Shown here: one piece after another, positions 10,118-19,075 of the stretch
How the letters are laid out: each line of letters opens with the position of its first letter
How positions within the stretch are numbered: the first letter of the stretch is position 1
Assembly (NCBI GenBank): GCA_963741055.1
Contig: CAVUGU010000008.1
Span: 33,476-97,475, forward strand
Direction of reading: 5' to 3'
Length of the DNA: 64,000 nt
Source: Bog-756 sp963741055
GTDB taxonomy: Bacteria; Actinomycetota; Acidimicrobiia; Acidimicrobiales; RAAP-2
Position numbers and translations under genes: made by a program
The notes under the pieces: generated by a model
The model's database searches: none
The model's input: only the letters and a program-made list of their open reading frames with translations
What the model was told of the DNA's origin: nothing

Positions 10118-11358
10118 ACGTCCTCGAGACCTTCCGGACCGGCTTCGAGGCGGTGCTCTCCCACCGGCTGCGGTCCGGGCTGACCGTGCTCGGCATCATG
10201 ATCGGGATCGCAGCGGTCATCCTCACGGTCGGTCTCGGCGAAGGGGCGCAACAACAGGTCAGTTCACAGATCTCGGCGCTCGGTTCGAACCTGTTGACGG
10301 TGACGCCGGGCAGCACCACCTCGAGCAGTGGCATCCGGGGTGGTTTCGGTACGGCGTCGACGCTGACCCTCGGTGACGCGACGGCGCTCTCGTCCAAGGT
10401 CGTGGCACCCGACGTCGCCGCGGTGGCGCCGGCCACCAGCGTGTCCGAGACGTTGGTCGCCGGGTCCAGCAACTGGACGACGACGGTGGTCGGGACCGAG
10501 CCTTCGTGGCTGACCGTTCGCGGACGGTCGATGACCGAGGGCCGGTTCATCGCGGCGGTCGATCTCTCCAACCGCGCCGACGTGGTCGTCCTCGGCTCGA
10601 CCACCTCCGAGGAGCTCTTCGGTGCCCGCGACCCGGTGGGTCAGACCGTCAACGTCGCCGGCGTCCCGATGTCGGTGATCGGGGTGCTCAACACGGTGGG
10701 CTCGAGCGGCTCGTCCAGCACCACCTCCGATCCCGACGACCAGGCGATCATCCCGATCACGACGGCGGCGACTCAGATCTTCGGCGGCGCGAGCCGCAAC
10801 TCGGTGAGCCAGATCCTGCTCGAGGCCACCTCGTCGTCGACCCTCTCCGCCGCGTACCAGGAGACCGACGCCGAATTGCTCAGCCTGCACGGCATCACCA
10901 CGGCCACTGAGGCCGACTTCACCATCACCAGCGAGGCGCAGCTCCTCTCGACCGCGACCTCGGTCGATCGGACCTTGACGGTGCTGCTCGGTGGGATCGC
11001 AGCCATCTCTCTACTGGTCGGGGGCATCGGTGTGATGAACATCATGTTGGTGTCAGTCACCGAACGGATACGTGAGATCGGTCTCCGCAAGGCCCTCGGA
11101 GCGACGCCACGGGTGATCCGTCGTCAGTTCCTGGTGGAGGCCTCCATCCTCGGCTCGGTGGGTGGTCTGCTCGGGGTCGCGCTCGGTCTGATCGGGGCAG
11201 TCGTCTTGCCACACTTCATCTCCGACCCGATCGCGGTGTCGGCGGCCGCGACCGCCGGCGCCATCGCGATCGCCATCGCGATCGGGATCGGCTTCGGGGT
11301 CTATCCCGCCGGCCGGGCTGCCAGGCTCGCGCCGATCGACGCGCTGAGGAGCGAATAG
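10114..11358 (+). CDS. MacB-like ABC transporter permease (FtsX domain)
   Basis: 414 residues. One N-terminal membrane helix (about 18-40: SGLTVLGIMIGIAAVILTVG), a large extracytoplasmic MacB core domain (about 45-280), then three C-terminal helices (about 285-310, 335-360, 375-400) forming the FtsX domain with the conserved cytoplasmic loop ERIREIGLRKALGAT. This is the topology of type VII ABC mechanotransmission transporters, which export toxins, peptides, lipoproteins or siderophores rather than acting as simple pumps. GTG 10114 overlaps the ATPase stop (GTGA), so translational coupling is likely. No breaks. The substrate is not evident. Confidence 0.9.
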   Translation: MNVLETFRTGFEAVLSHRLRSGLTVLGIMIGIAAVILTVGLGEGAQQQVSSQISALGSNLLTVTPGSTTSSSGIRGGFGTASTLTLGDATALSSKVVAPDVAAVAPATSVSETLVAGSSNWTTTVVGTEPSWLTVRGRSMTEGRFIAAVDLSNRADVVVLGSTTSEELFGARDPVGQTVNVAGVPMSVIGVLNTVGSSGSSSTTSDPDDQAIIPITTAATQIFGGASRNSVSQILLEATSSSTLSAAYQETDAELLSLHGITTATEADFTITSEAQLLSTATSVDRTLTVLLGGIAAISLLVGGIGVMNIMLVSVTERIREIGLRKALGATPRVIRRQFLVEASILGSVGGLLGVALGLIGAVVLPHFISDPIAVSAAATAGAIAIAIAIGIGFGVYPAGRAARLAPIDALRSE

Positions 11359-11406
11359 TCCGTGTCCACAACCTGCGACAACCAGGAAGACAAGAAGGAA
11401 GAGGAA

Positions 11407-12363
11407 ATGACCAACCACCCGAAAGCAGCCACGTCGACGAGCGAACGAGCGGCGCTCCGCGCGAGACGCCCCGTCCGCGGCCGCCGGATGCTCGCACTCG
11501 CCGTACTCGCCGCGGTCGCTGCTCTCCTCGCGGCCTGTGGGTCGTCGTCCGCGTCGACCACGACCACGACCTCCGGCTCCACAACCAGCGGCTCGGGCTC
11601 GGGCGCGGGCTCGAACGGAAGTGGCTCCGGGCGCCAGTTTCCGGGGGCCTCCGGCACCATCGCAACCGTGAACGGGACCTCGATGGAGGTGCAGAACCCC
11701 TCGAGCGGGCAGACGACGGTCAACTACACCCCGAGCACCACCTTCCGGCAGATCGTCTCCTCGAATGCGTCGGCAGTGACCGTGGGGAGCTGCATCTCCG
11801 CGTTCGGGAAGCCGACGTCGGGCTCCTCCTCGAGCACGGGTGCCTTCGGTGAGCCGATCACCGCCACCACCGTCTCGGTGACCCAGCCGACATCCGGCAG
11901 CTGCAACCTCGGCGGAGGCGGCTTCGGTGGCGGACGCTTCCCGGCCGGTGGGAGGCGGCCGACCGGAGGCTCGTCCACCAACAGTACGGGGACCCGACCG
12001 CCCGGGGCGGGCCGGTTCAGGAACGGGCAGTTCGGGGCGGCGAGCGGTTCGGTCACCGCGGTCAACGGCTCGGCAGTCACGGTCAACGAGACCAACCCCC
12101 GAACGAAGAAGACCTCGTCGGTCGTCGTCACCCTGACCTCGACCACGACCTTTACGACGACTCAGAACTCCTCGGCGTCCGCTCTTGTCGTCGGGCAGTG
12201 CGCGCGTGCGATGGGCAGCGCGAACACGACCGGCGCGATCGCCGCGCAGGCGATCACCGTCTCCGCGCCCGGGCCCAACGGGTGCACGACCGGGTTCGGG
12301 TTCCGGGGCGGCGCGGGAGGCGGCCCAGGAGGCACGGGAGGAGCGGTCACGACCGGTGCATGA
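11407..12363 (+). CDS. Secreted lipoprotein with two DUF5666-like beta repeats
   Basis: ATG 11407 follows a purine-rich ribosome site (aagaaggaagagga). The signal peptide ends in a lipobox, LLAAC, near residue 43 of this start, followed by a Ser/Thr/Gly linker. Two similar modules follow: one with SGTIATVNGTSMEVQ and TTFRQIV, the other with SGSVTAVNGSAVTVN and TTFTTTQ, each then a cysteine-containing VGSCISAFG or VGQCARAMG segment. This two-part pattern resembles DUF5666 domains. The tail is Gly-rich. It lies between the permease and a second adaptor and is probably an envelope partner of this exporter, but no activity can be assigned. The ORF could start at GTG 11362, but the signal peptide favours 11407. 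Confidence 0.7.
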   Translation: MTNHPKAATSTSERAALRARRPVRGRRMLALAVLAAVAALLAACGSSSASTTTTTSGSTTSGSGSGAGSNGSGSGRQFPGASGTIATVNGTSMEVQNPSSGQTTVNYTPSTTFRQIVSSNASAVTVGSCISAFGKPTSGSSSSTGAFGEPITATTVSVTQPTSGSCNLGGGGFGGGRFPAGGRRPTGGSSTNSTGTRPPGAGRFRNGQFGAASGSVTAVNGSAVTVNETNPRTKKTSSVVVTLTSTTTFTTTQNSSASALVVGQCARAMGSANTTGAIAAQAITVSAPGPNGCTTGFGFRGGAGGGPGGTGGAVTTGA

Positions 12364-12421
12364 CCCGGCGCGCCAGCTGGCGCCCGACCTGACCGATCCG
12401 GCCCCGACCGGGAGGATCGCA

Positions 12422-14295
12422 GTGGAGCCGGCGGTCGACCGCGCTCGGGAAACGGCCGAGCCCCGGAGGACGAGCCGATACCCCTGGATCACGCCGTTCC
12501 GTGTGGCGCTGGTCCTGGTGGTGCTCGCGGCGGTGATCCTGACCCTCCTTCTCACCGGGGGTTCGGGCCCGGCATACCGAACCGCAGTCGTCGGAACCGG
12601 CGTCGCGGTCTCCACGCTCGACTCGGTGGCGACGGTCACTCCGGTGAACAAGGCCGACCTGGCCTTCGATGTCTCGGGCACGGTCGGCTCGGTCGACGTC
12701 GCCGTCGGTCAGCAGGTCACTGCCGGGCAGGTGGTGGCGTCCCTCGACACCACCGACCTCCAAGCCGAATTGGTGTCGGCCCAGGCCTCCCTCGCCTCTG
12801 CGCAGCTCACGCTCGCCAAGGACCAGGCGAGTCAGACCGCCAGCGCGTCGAGCACCACGGTGTCAGCAGGAGGGACGTCGACGGGAGCTTCGGCAACGGG
12901 TACACCGGCTGCGACAACGCCCTCGTCGGGCGGCCACGGCGCGAGCGATCAGCAGATCCAGAGCCTGCAGGCGAACCTTCTCGCAGACCAACAGCAGGAG
13001 GACGCGGACGCCGCCGCGGCACAGGCGGCTCTTCGTGAGGCGACGACCGCGTGCGCGCAAACGACGACGGCCGCGGATGCCACGACTTCGACGGTCACTA
13101 CGCCGAGCGCCACCGCCGCGGCCCACCCTCCGCCGGGGACGCCGCCGACCACCACGCCTCCGGGGTCGGGTCGCGGAGGCGCGCCCAGTTGTTCGGCCGC
13201 GCTCTCGCAGGCCTCAGCGGCACAGTCGCGGCTTGCGGCGGACATCAAAGCGGTGGACAAGGACGAGAGCGCGCTCAACTCTGCGCTCGAGGGAGGGAGC
13301 GGGTCTTCCGGTGGTGCGGGTGCAAGCGGCGCAGGGTCGACCGGCGGGCCACAGCGGGTCGGGCTCGTCGGCCGAGAGTGCAACCGGCACGTCGAGCACG
13401 GCCGCATCGGCGAACGACACCTCGGCGGCCGCCTCGGACAGCGCTGGCTCGGGCGGCTCGGGCGCCTCGGGCGGCGCCTCGGGGGCCGGCTCCGGTGAGT
13501 CGAAGAGCAAGCCCGCCGACCGCGAGTCAGTTGGCCGTCGACCAGGCCTCGATCGACGCGGCACAAGCCAACCTCGACGGCGCGCAGAGCGCGCTCGGAG
13601 ACGCCAACCTCGTGAGCACGATCTCGGGCACGGTCGCCTCGGTCTCGATAGCGCCAGGAGGATCGGTGTCGGCTGCTTCCGGCTCGGCCTCGCCCGCCAT
13701 CGTGGTGATCGGATCCGGGACCTCGTACCAGGCGGTGGCCAACGTCCCCGTCACCCACATCGGGGCCGTCTCGGTGGGGCAGCACGCGGTGGTCACGCCC
13801 GACTCGACCAACCGCGGCGTCGACGGAACCGTCACGGCGATCGGTGTGCTCGGCACGAGCGAGTCGACGACCACGACGTATCCGGTCACCGTCTCCCTCG
13901 ACTCGTCCGAGCTCGGTCAGCTCTCGGGGGCCGAGGCAGAGGTCTCGATCGTCACCCACACCTCACCGAACAACGCGATCACCGTTCCGTCGTCCGCGGT
14001 CCGAACGGTCGGCTTTCGTCACCTCGTGACCGTTTTCGAGCCCGACGGGACGACGAAGTCGGTCGTCGTGACGCTCGGTACGGTGGGCGACGTCCTCACC
14101 CAGGTGACCTCTGGCGTCTCGAAGGGCCAGGCGGTGGTCCTTGCCGATTACGGCGAGGCGGTGCCTTCCTCTTCGACCACCGCCGGGCGCTTCGGGGTCG
14201 GCGGCCTCGGCGGCTCCGGCGGCCTCGGCGGCGCAGGAGGCTTCGGCGGGGGAGGCCTCGGAGGCGGGGGCAGGGGCGCGGTCGCAATCGGCTGA
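12422..14295 (+). CDS. Second HlyD-type adaptor subunit with a long low-complexity insert; two frameshifts
   Basis: GTG 12422 has a strong ribosome site (gggagg, 6-7 bp upstream). A membrane anchor (about residues 25-45), first lipoyl half (AFDVSGTVGSVDVAVGQQV) and coiled-coil segment lie in frame; about 160 residues of Ser/Thr/Ala/Gly-rich sequence with an embedded helical stretch (LQANLLADQQQEDADAAAAQ) follow. The frame changes near 13345 and again near 13520, after which the second coil (VDQASIDAAQANLDGAQSAL), second lipoyl half (STISGTVASVSIAPGGSV), barrel domain and a Gly-rich tail run to 14295. Corrected length ~624 residues, far longer than typical adaptors (350-450). It pairs with the MacB-like transporter upstream. 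The shifts lie in repetitive GC-rich DNA and are probably errors. Confidence 0.7.
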
Positions 14296-14367
14296 CTCGG
14301 GGCGACCTCCGGATGCTTCGCCGCCCGATCGGCCATCTGCGCCGGCAGTCATGGCAGCATCGTGGGC

Positions 14368-14865
14368 ATGACCCTCCTGGTGGTCCGCCACGCCGACGCC
14401 GGCCGTCGCGACCACTACCAGGGCGACGACCGCGACCGACCCCTCTCCACCGAGGGTCGGGCGCAGGCCGCCGCGCTGGTCGAACTGCTCCGGGGTTACC
14501 GTCCGACCGCCATCCTCTCGAGTCCCTTCGTGCGCTGTGTCGAGACGGTGCGGCCACTGGCCGACGCGCTGGTGCTCCCGGTCGAAACGACCGACGCGCT
14601 GGCCGAGGGCCACTGGACCGAGGCGCTCGAGCTGCTCGCGGACCGGTCGGGAGCGACCGAGGTCCTCTGCACTCACGGCGACGTCGCGGCCGCGATCCTC
14701 GAATCGCTCGGGGGCCGCGGCGACCCAGCCCGCGAGGGCCGTCTGCAAAAGGGCGAGGTGTGGGTCGTCGGAGAGGAGGATCCAGGGCTGGTGATCACCG
14801 ATCACCTTCGCCAGCCCGCTACCCGGAGCGGGTCATCCGGTCCGAAGCCACCCCCGGTACGCTGA
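14368..14865 (+). CDS. SixA-like histidine phosphatase
   Basis: 165 residues of the histidine phosphatase (phosphoglycerate mutase-like) superfamily. The catalytic motif LLVVRHADAG at residues 3-12 gives the phospho-accepting His, with Arg in LSSPFVRCVET and the second catalytic His in CTHGD (about residue 110). Short length and the RHADAG motif resemble SixA, which dephosphorylates phosphohistidine on HPt or PTS-type proteins; actinomycete homologues have unproven targets. Start ATG 14368 is preferred to GTG 14362. It ends 7 bp before murL and may be cotranscribed with the peptidoglycan pair, which is unusual and could simply be positional. Confidence 0.85.
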   Translation: MTLLVVRHADAGRRDHYQGDDRDRPLSTEGRAQAAALVELLRGYRPTAILSSPFVRCVETVRPLADALVLPVETTDALAEGHWTEALELLADRSGATEVLCTHGDVAAAILESLGGRGDPAREGRLQKGEVWVVGEEDPGLVITDHLRQPATRSGSSGPKPPPVR

Positions 14866-14872
14866 ACCGGCC

Positions 14873-16228
14873 ATGGACGACGGCTGCTTCGATCCGCGAG
14901 GTTTCGACGCGTTCCGGGTGGTCGACCGCACCTTCGACAAGGAGTCGCGGACCCTCACCCTCGAGTACGCACTCGACGACGCGGAGCACTTCGTCGAGAC
15001 GCTGACCTTCGAGTCCCCGACCGCGACGAACGGCCTCGCGGACGCCGCCGGATTCGAGCGTTCGCTGCTCCACCTGCACATCGCGGCCGGGACGAGCTAC
15101 TACAAGACGGCGGCACCACCGGTGGTGTCGGTGGAGGGCGCCTCGCTCACCGCGGGAGAGATCGCCTTCCACCACCACCTCTACGACCAGGGACTGCGTG
15201 AGTTCGCGGTGCGGAACGGACTGCCGGTACCGCGACCGGTCGCCATCCGCGCAGAGCTGGCCCGGACCGAACCCCAACCGCTGCGGTCGAAGCGGGCGGA
15301 CACTGGGCTGGTGGTCCCGATCGGAGGTGGCAAGGACTCGGTGGTGCTCGCCCACACGCTGGCCCCTCTCCGCCCGAGACTCCTCGCGGTCAATCCGCAC
15401 CCGGTGGTCGTCGAGCTCGCCGACGCACTCGGTCTCGAGCTGATCGTGGTCCGGCGCCATCTCTCGCCTCGACTCGCGGAGCTGAACCTGCGGGGTGCAC
15501 GAAACGGCCACGTGCCGATCACCGCGATCATCTCGCTCATCGCGGTCACCGGCAGCTTCCTCTACGGATACAGCTCGATCGCGATGGCGATCGAGCGCTC
15601 GGCGAGCGAAGAGACCCGCTCCGTCGGCGGGGTGCCGGTCAACCACCAGTACTCGAAGACCCTCGAGTTCGAACGCCTCCTGCAGGACCTGATCGCCCGT
15701 TCCATCGATCCGGCGCTGGCCTACGGATCGGCGCTGCGGTCCCATTCGGAGCTCAGCATCGCGCGGGCTTTTGCGCCACTCACCGGGTTCCACTCGACCT
15801 TCTGCAGCTGCAACCAGGCCTTCCGGCACGATGCCCATCCCGACGACCGGTGGTGCGGGGAGTGTGCGAAATGCCGCTTCGTGGCGCTGATGCTCGCCCC
15901 CTTCCTGACCCGATCCGCGCTCACCGCGATCATCGGCCGGGACCTCTTCGACGACCCGAGCCAGGTGGGGGGGTTCGCCGAACTGATGAGCCCCGACGAC
16001 AAGCCGTTCGAGTGCGTCGGGGAGCGCCGGGAGTCGGCGGCCGCCATCTGGATGTTGGCCCGCATGCCCGAGTGGCGCGAGTCGGCAGTGGTCGCGAGCC
16101 TTCGGCCGCGAGCGGAGGAGCTGGTGGGGGAGGACGACGTGGCCGACGTCCTCGCGCCCGCGGACGGACCTGCCTTTCCCGTCCCGGCCGTGGCCGACGC
16201 GGTCGACGAGGCGTTCGGCGAACGGTGA
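14873..16228 (+). CDS. murL: UDP-N-acetylmuramoyl-L-alanyl-L-glutamate epimerase MurL
   Basis: 451 residues. The ATP-pyrophosphatase-like loop VVPIGGGKDSVVLAHTL (GGGKDS at residues 151-156) and a Cys-rich C-terminal segment (TFCSCNQAFRHD, then RWCGECAKCRF near residues 305-335) match the MurL family. MurL uses ATP to epimerise the L-Glu of UDP-MurNAc-L-Ala-L-Glu to D-Glu, an alternative to free D-Glu made by glutamate racemase MurI. The next gene, overlapping by 4 bp (GTGA), is a MurD-like ligase, the expected MurD2 partner that adds L-Glu first; this pairing is the main support. Start ATG 14873 is clear. Whether a MurI also exists elsewhere in the genome cannot be seen. Confidence 0.85.
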   Translation: MDDGCFDPRGFDAFRVVDRTFDKESRTLTLEYALDDAEHFVETLTFESPTATNGLADAAGFERSLLHLHIAAGTSYYKTAAPPVVSVEGASLTAGEIAFHHHLYDQGLREFAVRNGLPVPRPVAIRAELARTEPQPLRSKRADTGLVVPIGGGKDSVVLAHTLAPLRPRLLAVNPHPVVVELADALGLELIVVRRHLSPRLAELNLRGARNGHVPITAIISLIAVTGSFLYGYSSIAMAIERSASEETRSVGGVPVNHQYSKTLEFERLLQDLIARSIDPALAYGSALRSHSELSIARAFAPLTGFHSTFCSCNQAFRHDAHPDDRWCGECAKCRFVALMLAPFLTRSALTAIIGRDLFDDPSQVGGFAELMSPDDKPFECVGERRESAAAIWMLARMPEWRESAVVASLRPRAEELVGEDDVADVLAPADGPAFPVPAVADAVDEAFGER

Positions 16229-17589
16229 CGCTCGACGAGCTCGCCACCCGCCGGGTCGCGGTGTGGGGGGTCGGGCAGGAGGGCCGGGGGATCACCCGGT
16301 TGCTCGTCGAGCGAGGGGCTTCGGTGGTTCTCGTCGACGACCGCCTGGAGGCGGCCGAACAGGCGGCTCTCGAGCTCGACGTCCCGACGCGGCCGATCAC
16401 GCCCGACCGTGCTCGCCGACACGGATATCGAGGTCGTGGTGCGCTCCCCTGGGGTCAGTCGCTACAGGACCGAGCTCCTCGACGTCGAGCGAGCGGGCGT
16501 CGAGGTCACCACCCCGATGGCGGTCTGGCTCGAGGACTTCGCCGATGCCCGGGTGCTCGCGGTGACCGGCACCAAAGGGAAGAGCACCACCGCAGCCCTC
16601 GCGGCAGCGATCCTCGCTGCGGGCGGTACCGACGTGGCCCTGATCGGGAACATCGGAGTGCCGGTCACCGACACCTACGGGCAGCCACGCTCCGGCGCGT
16701 ACGTCGTCGAGGTGTCCTCGTACCAGGCGGCGGACGTGACCGCTGACCCCGGCAGGTGTGCGTGCTCACCAGCCTCGCCCCGGACCATCTCGACTGGCAC
16801 CGGGGTCTCGAGCAGTACTACCGCGACAAGCTTCGCCTGATCGAGGCAGGACCGATCGGAGAGCTCGCGGTGAACGCGGCGAGCGAGGAAGCCGTGCTCC
16901 GAACCACCGGACATCCGCGCCGGACCCTCTTCGGTCCGGCCGGGCGGGTGCGTCTCGGCCCGGAAGGTGTCGTCGAGGTGGACGGAGAGCCGCTCGCCGA
17001 CACCGGCCGACTCCGGGTCCCGGGTGTGCACAACCGCTGGAACCTCTGCGGTGCGGTCGCCGGGGTGATGCTCCTCGAGGGTCGGCCACCTACTCGAGCG
17101 GCCGTCGAGTCGGCGATGGACGGGTTCGAGGGTCTCCCTTCGAGATGTCACGTAATCGGGGAGCGCGATTCGTTGACCTACGTCGACGACGCACTGGCCT
17201 CCAATCCGTTCGCGACGGCGGCCTCCATCGAGGCCTTCGCCGGTCGCGACCTCACGGTCATCGTGGGCGGCGCCGACCGCGGCGTCGCGCCGACCGAACT
17301 GGTCGAGGCGCTCCGAGCGCACCGGCCTGTGCCGCGGCTGGTGGTTCTCCCACCCGACCCGTCCCGTCTGGTGGACTCGGTGCACTCCACGCCGGGTAGC
17401 GACGCACCGGTGATCGAGGTGCGACTCGCCGAGGATCTCACCGGCGCGGTCGCGCTCGCGGCCGCGTCGACACCGAGCGGAGGTGTCGTCCTCTTCTCCC
17501 CGGGCGCGCCGACTCCCGAGGGCGAGGGCGGGTTCGCCGTGCGCAGCGGGATCTTTCGCGAGGCGGCGGGCCTCTCGGGTGCTACCTGA
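16225..17589 (+). CDS. murD2: MurD-like UDP-N-acetylmuramoyl-L-alanine:L-glutamate ligase (MurD2), two frameshifts
   Basis: GTG 16225 overlaps the murL stop. In order: an N-terminal Rossmann domain (RRVAVWGVGQEGRGITRLL), a first frame change near 16405, the Mur ligase central domain with P-loop TGTKGKSTT and VVEVSSYQA, a second frame change near 16750, then LTSLAPDHLDWHRG, the hinge region PGVHNRWNLCGAVAG and the C-terminal domain (DDALASNPFATAASIEAF, VIVGGADRG, VVLFSPGAPT). Joined length ~454 residues is normal for MurD. The P-loop is GTKGKST where classical MurD has GTNGKT/S. Beside MurL it should ligate L-Glu, not D-Glu, to UDP-MurNAc-L-Ala. Its last 8 bp overlap the convergent ferritin-like gene. 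Confidence 0.8.
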
Positions 17590-18064
17590 TCGACCCCCGG
17601 GCGTTTGCCCGCACGAACTCCAGGATCTCGATGTGCTTGGCGGTGTCCATCTCCATCAGACGGACCAGTAGCTGCCACATGGTGTCGTCCTTCAGTGTCT
17701 CCAGCCGCGAGGAGAGGCGCCGGAGATCGGCGGCGTCCGAGCGCTCGCGCTCGAGGAGCGATTCGGTGAGCGAGACCACCCGCGACGCGTCGGGTCCCCA
17801 CCGGTCGAGCCGGGGGACCTCTGGCTGATCGGATCGCAGCTCGACATCGGCTTCGAGCGCGGCGGCGAGGTCGCGGAAGAGGCGGTGGTGCCGGATCTCG
17901 TCCTCGACGATGAGAGCGGCCAGATAGCGGAAGGCTGCCGATTCCGAGGCCTCGGCAGCGTCCTGGTACTCGGAGAGAAGAGTGCGCTCGTTCTCTTCGT
18001 GGGAGGTGAGGTGCTGGTGAAGCTCGGACTCCCAGACGCTCGCCCCGGCCAGTCCCTTGGTCAT
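17582..18064 (-). CDS. Ferritin-like four-helix protein
   Basis: 160 residues, wholly helical, with a strong ribosome site (gaggagg) before ATG 18064. Candidate metal ligands sit at ferritin-like positions: HEENERTLLSEYQD (helix 1), LIVEDEIRHHRLFRDL (helix 2, E-x-x-R-H-H), a Glu-rich helix 3 (LTESLLERERSDAADL) and LMEMDTAKHIEILEFV (helix 4, E-x5-H). That layout fits a di-iron rubrerythrin/ferritin-like protein, a possible oxidase or iron/peroxide handler in the cytosol, but no rubredoxin domain is present and function is unproven. It converges on murD2 and is divergent from the enoyl-CoA hydratase, with a 140-bp gap that must hold both promoters. Confidence 0.75.
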   Translation of the reverse strand: MTKGLAGASVWESELHQHLTSHEENERTLLSEYQDAAEASESAAFRYLAALIVEDEIRHHRLFRDLAAALEADVELRSDQPEVPRLDRWGPDASRVVSLTESLLERERSDAADLRRLSSRLETLKDDTMWQLLVRLMEMDTAKHIEILEFVRANARGSIR

Positions 18065-18204
18065 TCGCCGCCTCCTCGGTCGCGCTGGTGAATGGTCGCG
18101 CCCCGCTCCCGCGCTCGCAACGGCCCTGCGATCTGGTGCCGCCGCTCGACGCCCCGACCTCGGTCCCTCGCAGCGCGACGGTCTGCTTCCATTAGGTTGA
18201 GACG

Positions 18205-19006
18205 ATGATCCGCTACGACGTCGGCGGGGACGCCGTCGCCCGGCTGGTGCTCGACCGGCCCGATGCCAAGAACGCGCTCACCCCGGAGATGAGGGACGAC
18301 ATCGTCGCAAGGGTTCGTGAGGCTCGGGCGGACCCGGCTGTCCGGGCGCTGCTGATCACCGGGGTCGGGGATGCCTTCTGTGCGGGGATGGATCTACGCC
18401 AGTCGACGGTCGCCGGGTCGGGCCAGGCCGGCTTCGACCCTCGCAGCACGAGCGAGACCCTCCGCGCCGGCGTGCAGGCGTTCATCCGCGAGCTTTGGGA
18501 GCTCGACAAGCCGACCGTGGCCGCGGTCAACGGAACTGCGGTCGGCCCCGGCGCGCACCTGGCGTTGGCCTGCGACTTCGTACTGGTGTGTGACCGGACA
18601 CGGTTCATCTGGTCGTTCGCCAAGTGGGGACTCGTCGTCGACGCGGGCGGTGCCTATCTGCTGCCGCGCCTCGTCGGGCTTCCGCGCGCCAAGGCCATGG
18701 TCATGCTCGGCGAAGGCGCAAGCGGCGAGCAGGCGGTCGACCTCGGGCTCGCCTACCGCTGTCTTCCGACCGCCGAGGAGCTCGAGCACGAGGCCGACGA
18801 GCTCGCGGCTCGGCTGGCCGCCGGGCCGACCCGTTCGATGGGGCTCTCCAAGCAACTGCTCAACGCGACCTTCGAGACCGATCTCTCGGCGTCGCTCGAT
18901 CGAGAAGCGCAGGCCCAGGCGATGGCAGCGGTCTCGCCGGAGATGGCCGAAGGCATGGCCGCTTTCGCCGAGAAGCGAGCCGCCGGACTTCCGCAACGCC
19001 CGCTGA
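18205..19006 (+). CDS. Enoyl-CoA hydratase/isomerase family protein (PaaG-like), frameshift near 3' end
   Basis: Crotonase fold: GDAFCAGMDLRQ (first oxyanion strand), NGTAVGPGAHLALACD (second) and GLVVDAGGAYLLPRLVG. The first catalytic Glu position of hydratases is His (GAHLAL) and the second is not Glu, but the Asp in VVDAGG is kept as in PaaG-type enoyl-CoA isomerases, so isomerisation or ring-opening chemistry is more likely than simple hydration. The frame otherwise stays open to 19191 and overlaps the P450 gene by over 100 bp; a one-base change near 18980 gives the usual ending EKR-PPDFRNAR and a stop at 19006, and I adopt that (about 267 residues). Likely first gene of the catabolic run that follows. 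Confidence 0.8.
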
Positions 19007-19075
19007 GGGGCGGCATCCGGGCGCCGCGAGGTAGCCTCATCGTCGAAACGCTTTCTCGAGGTGGCCGGGGGAACC

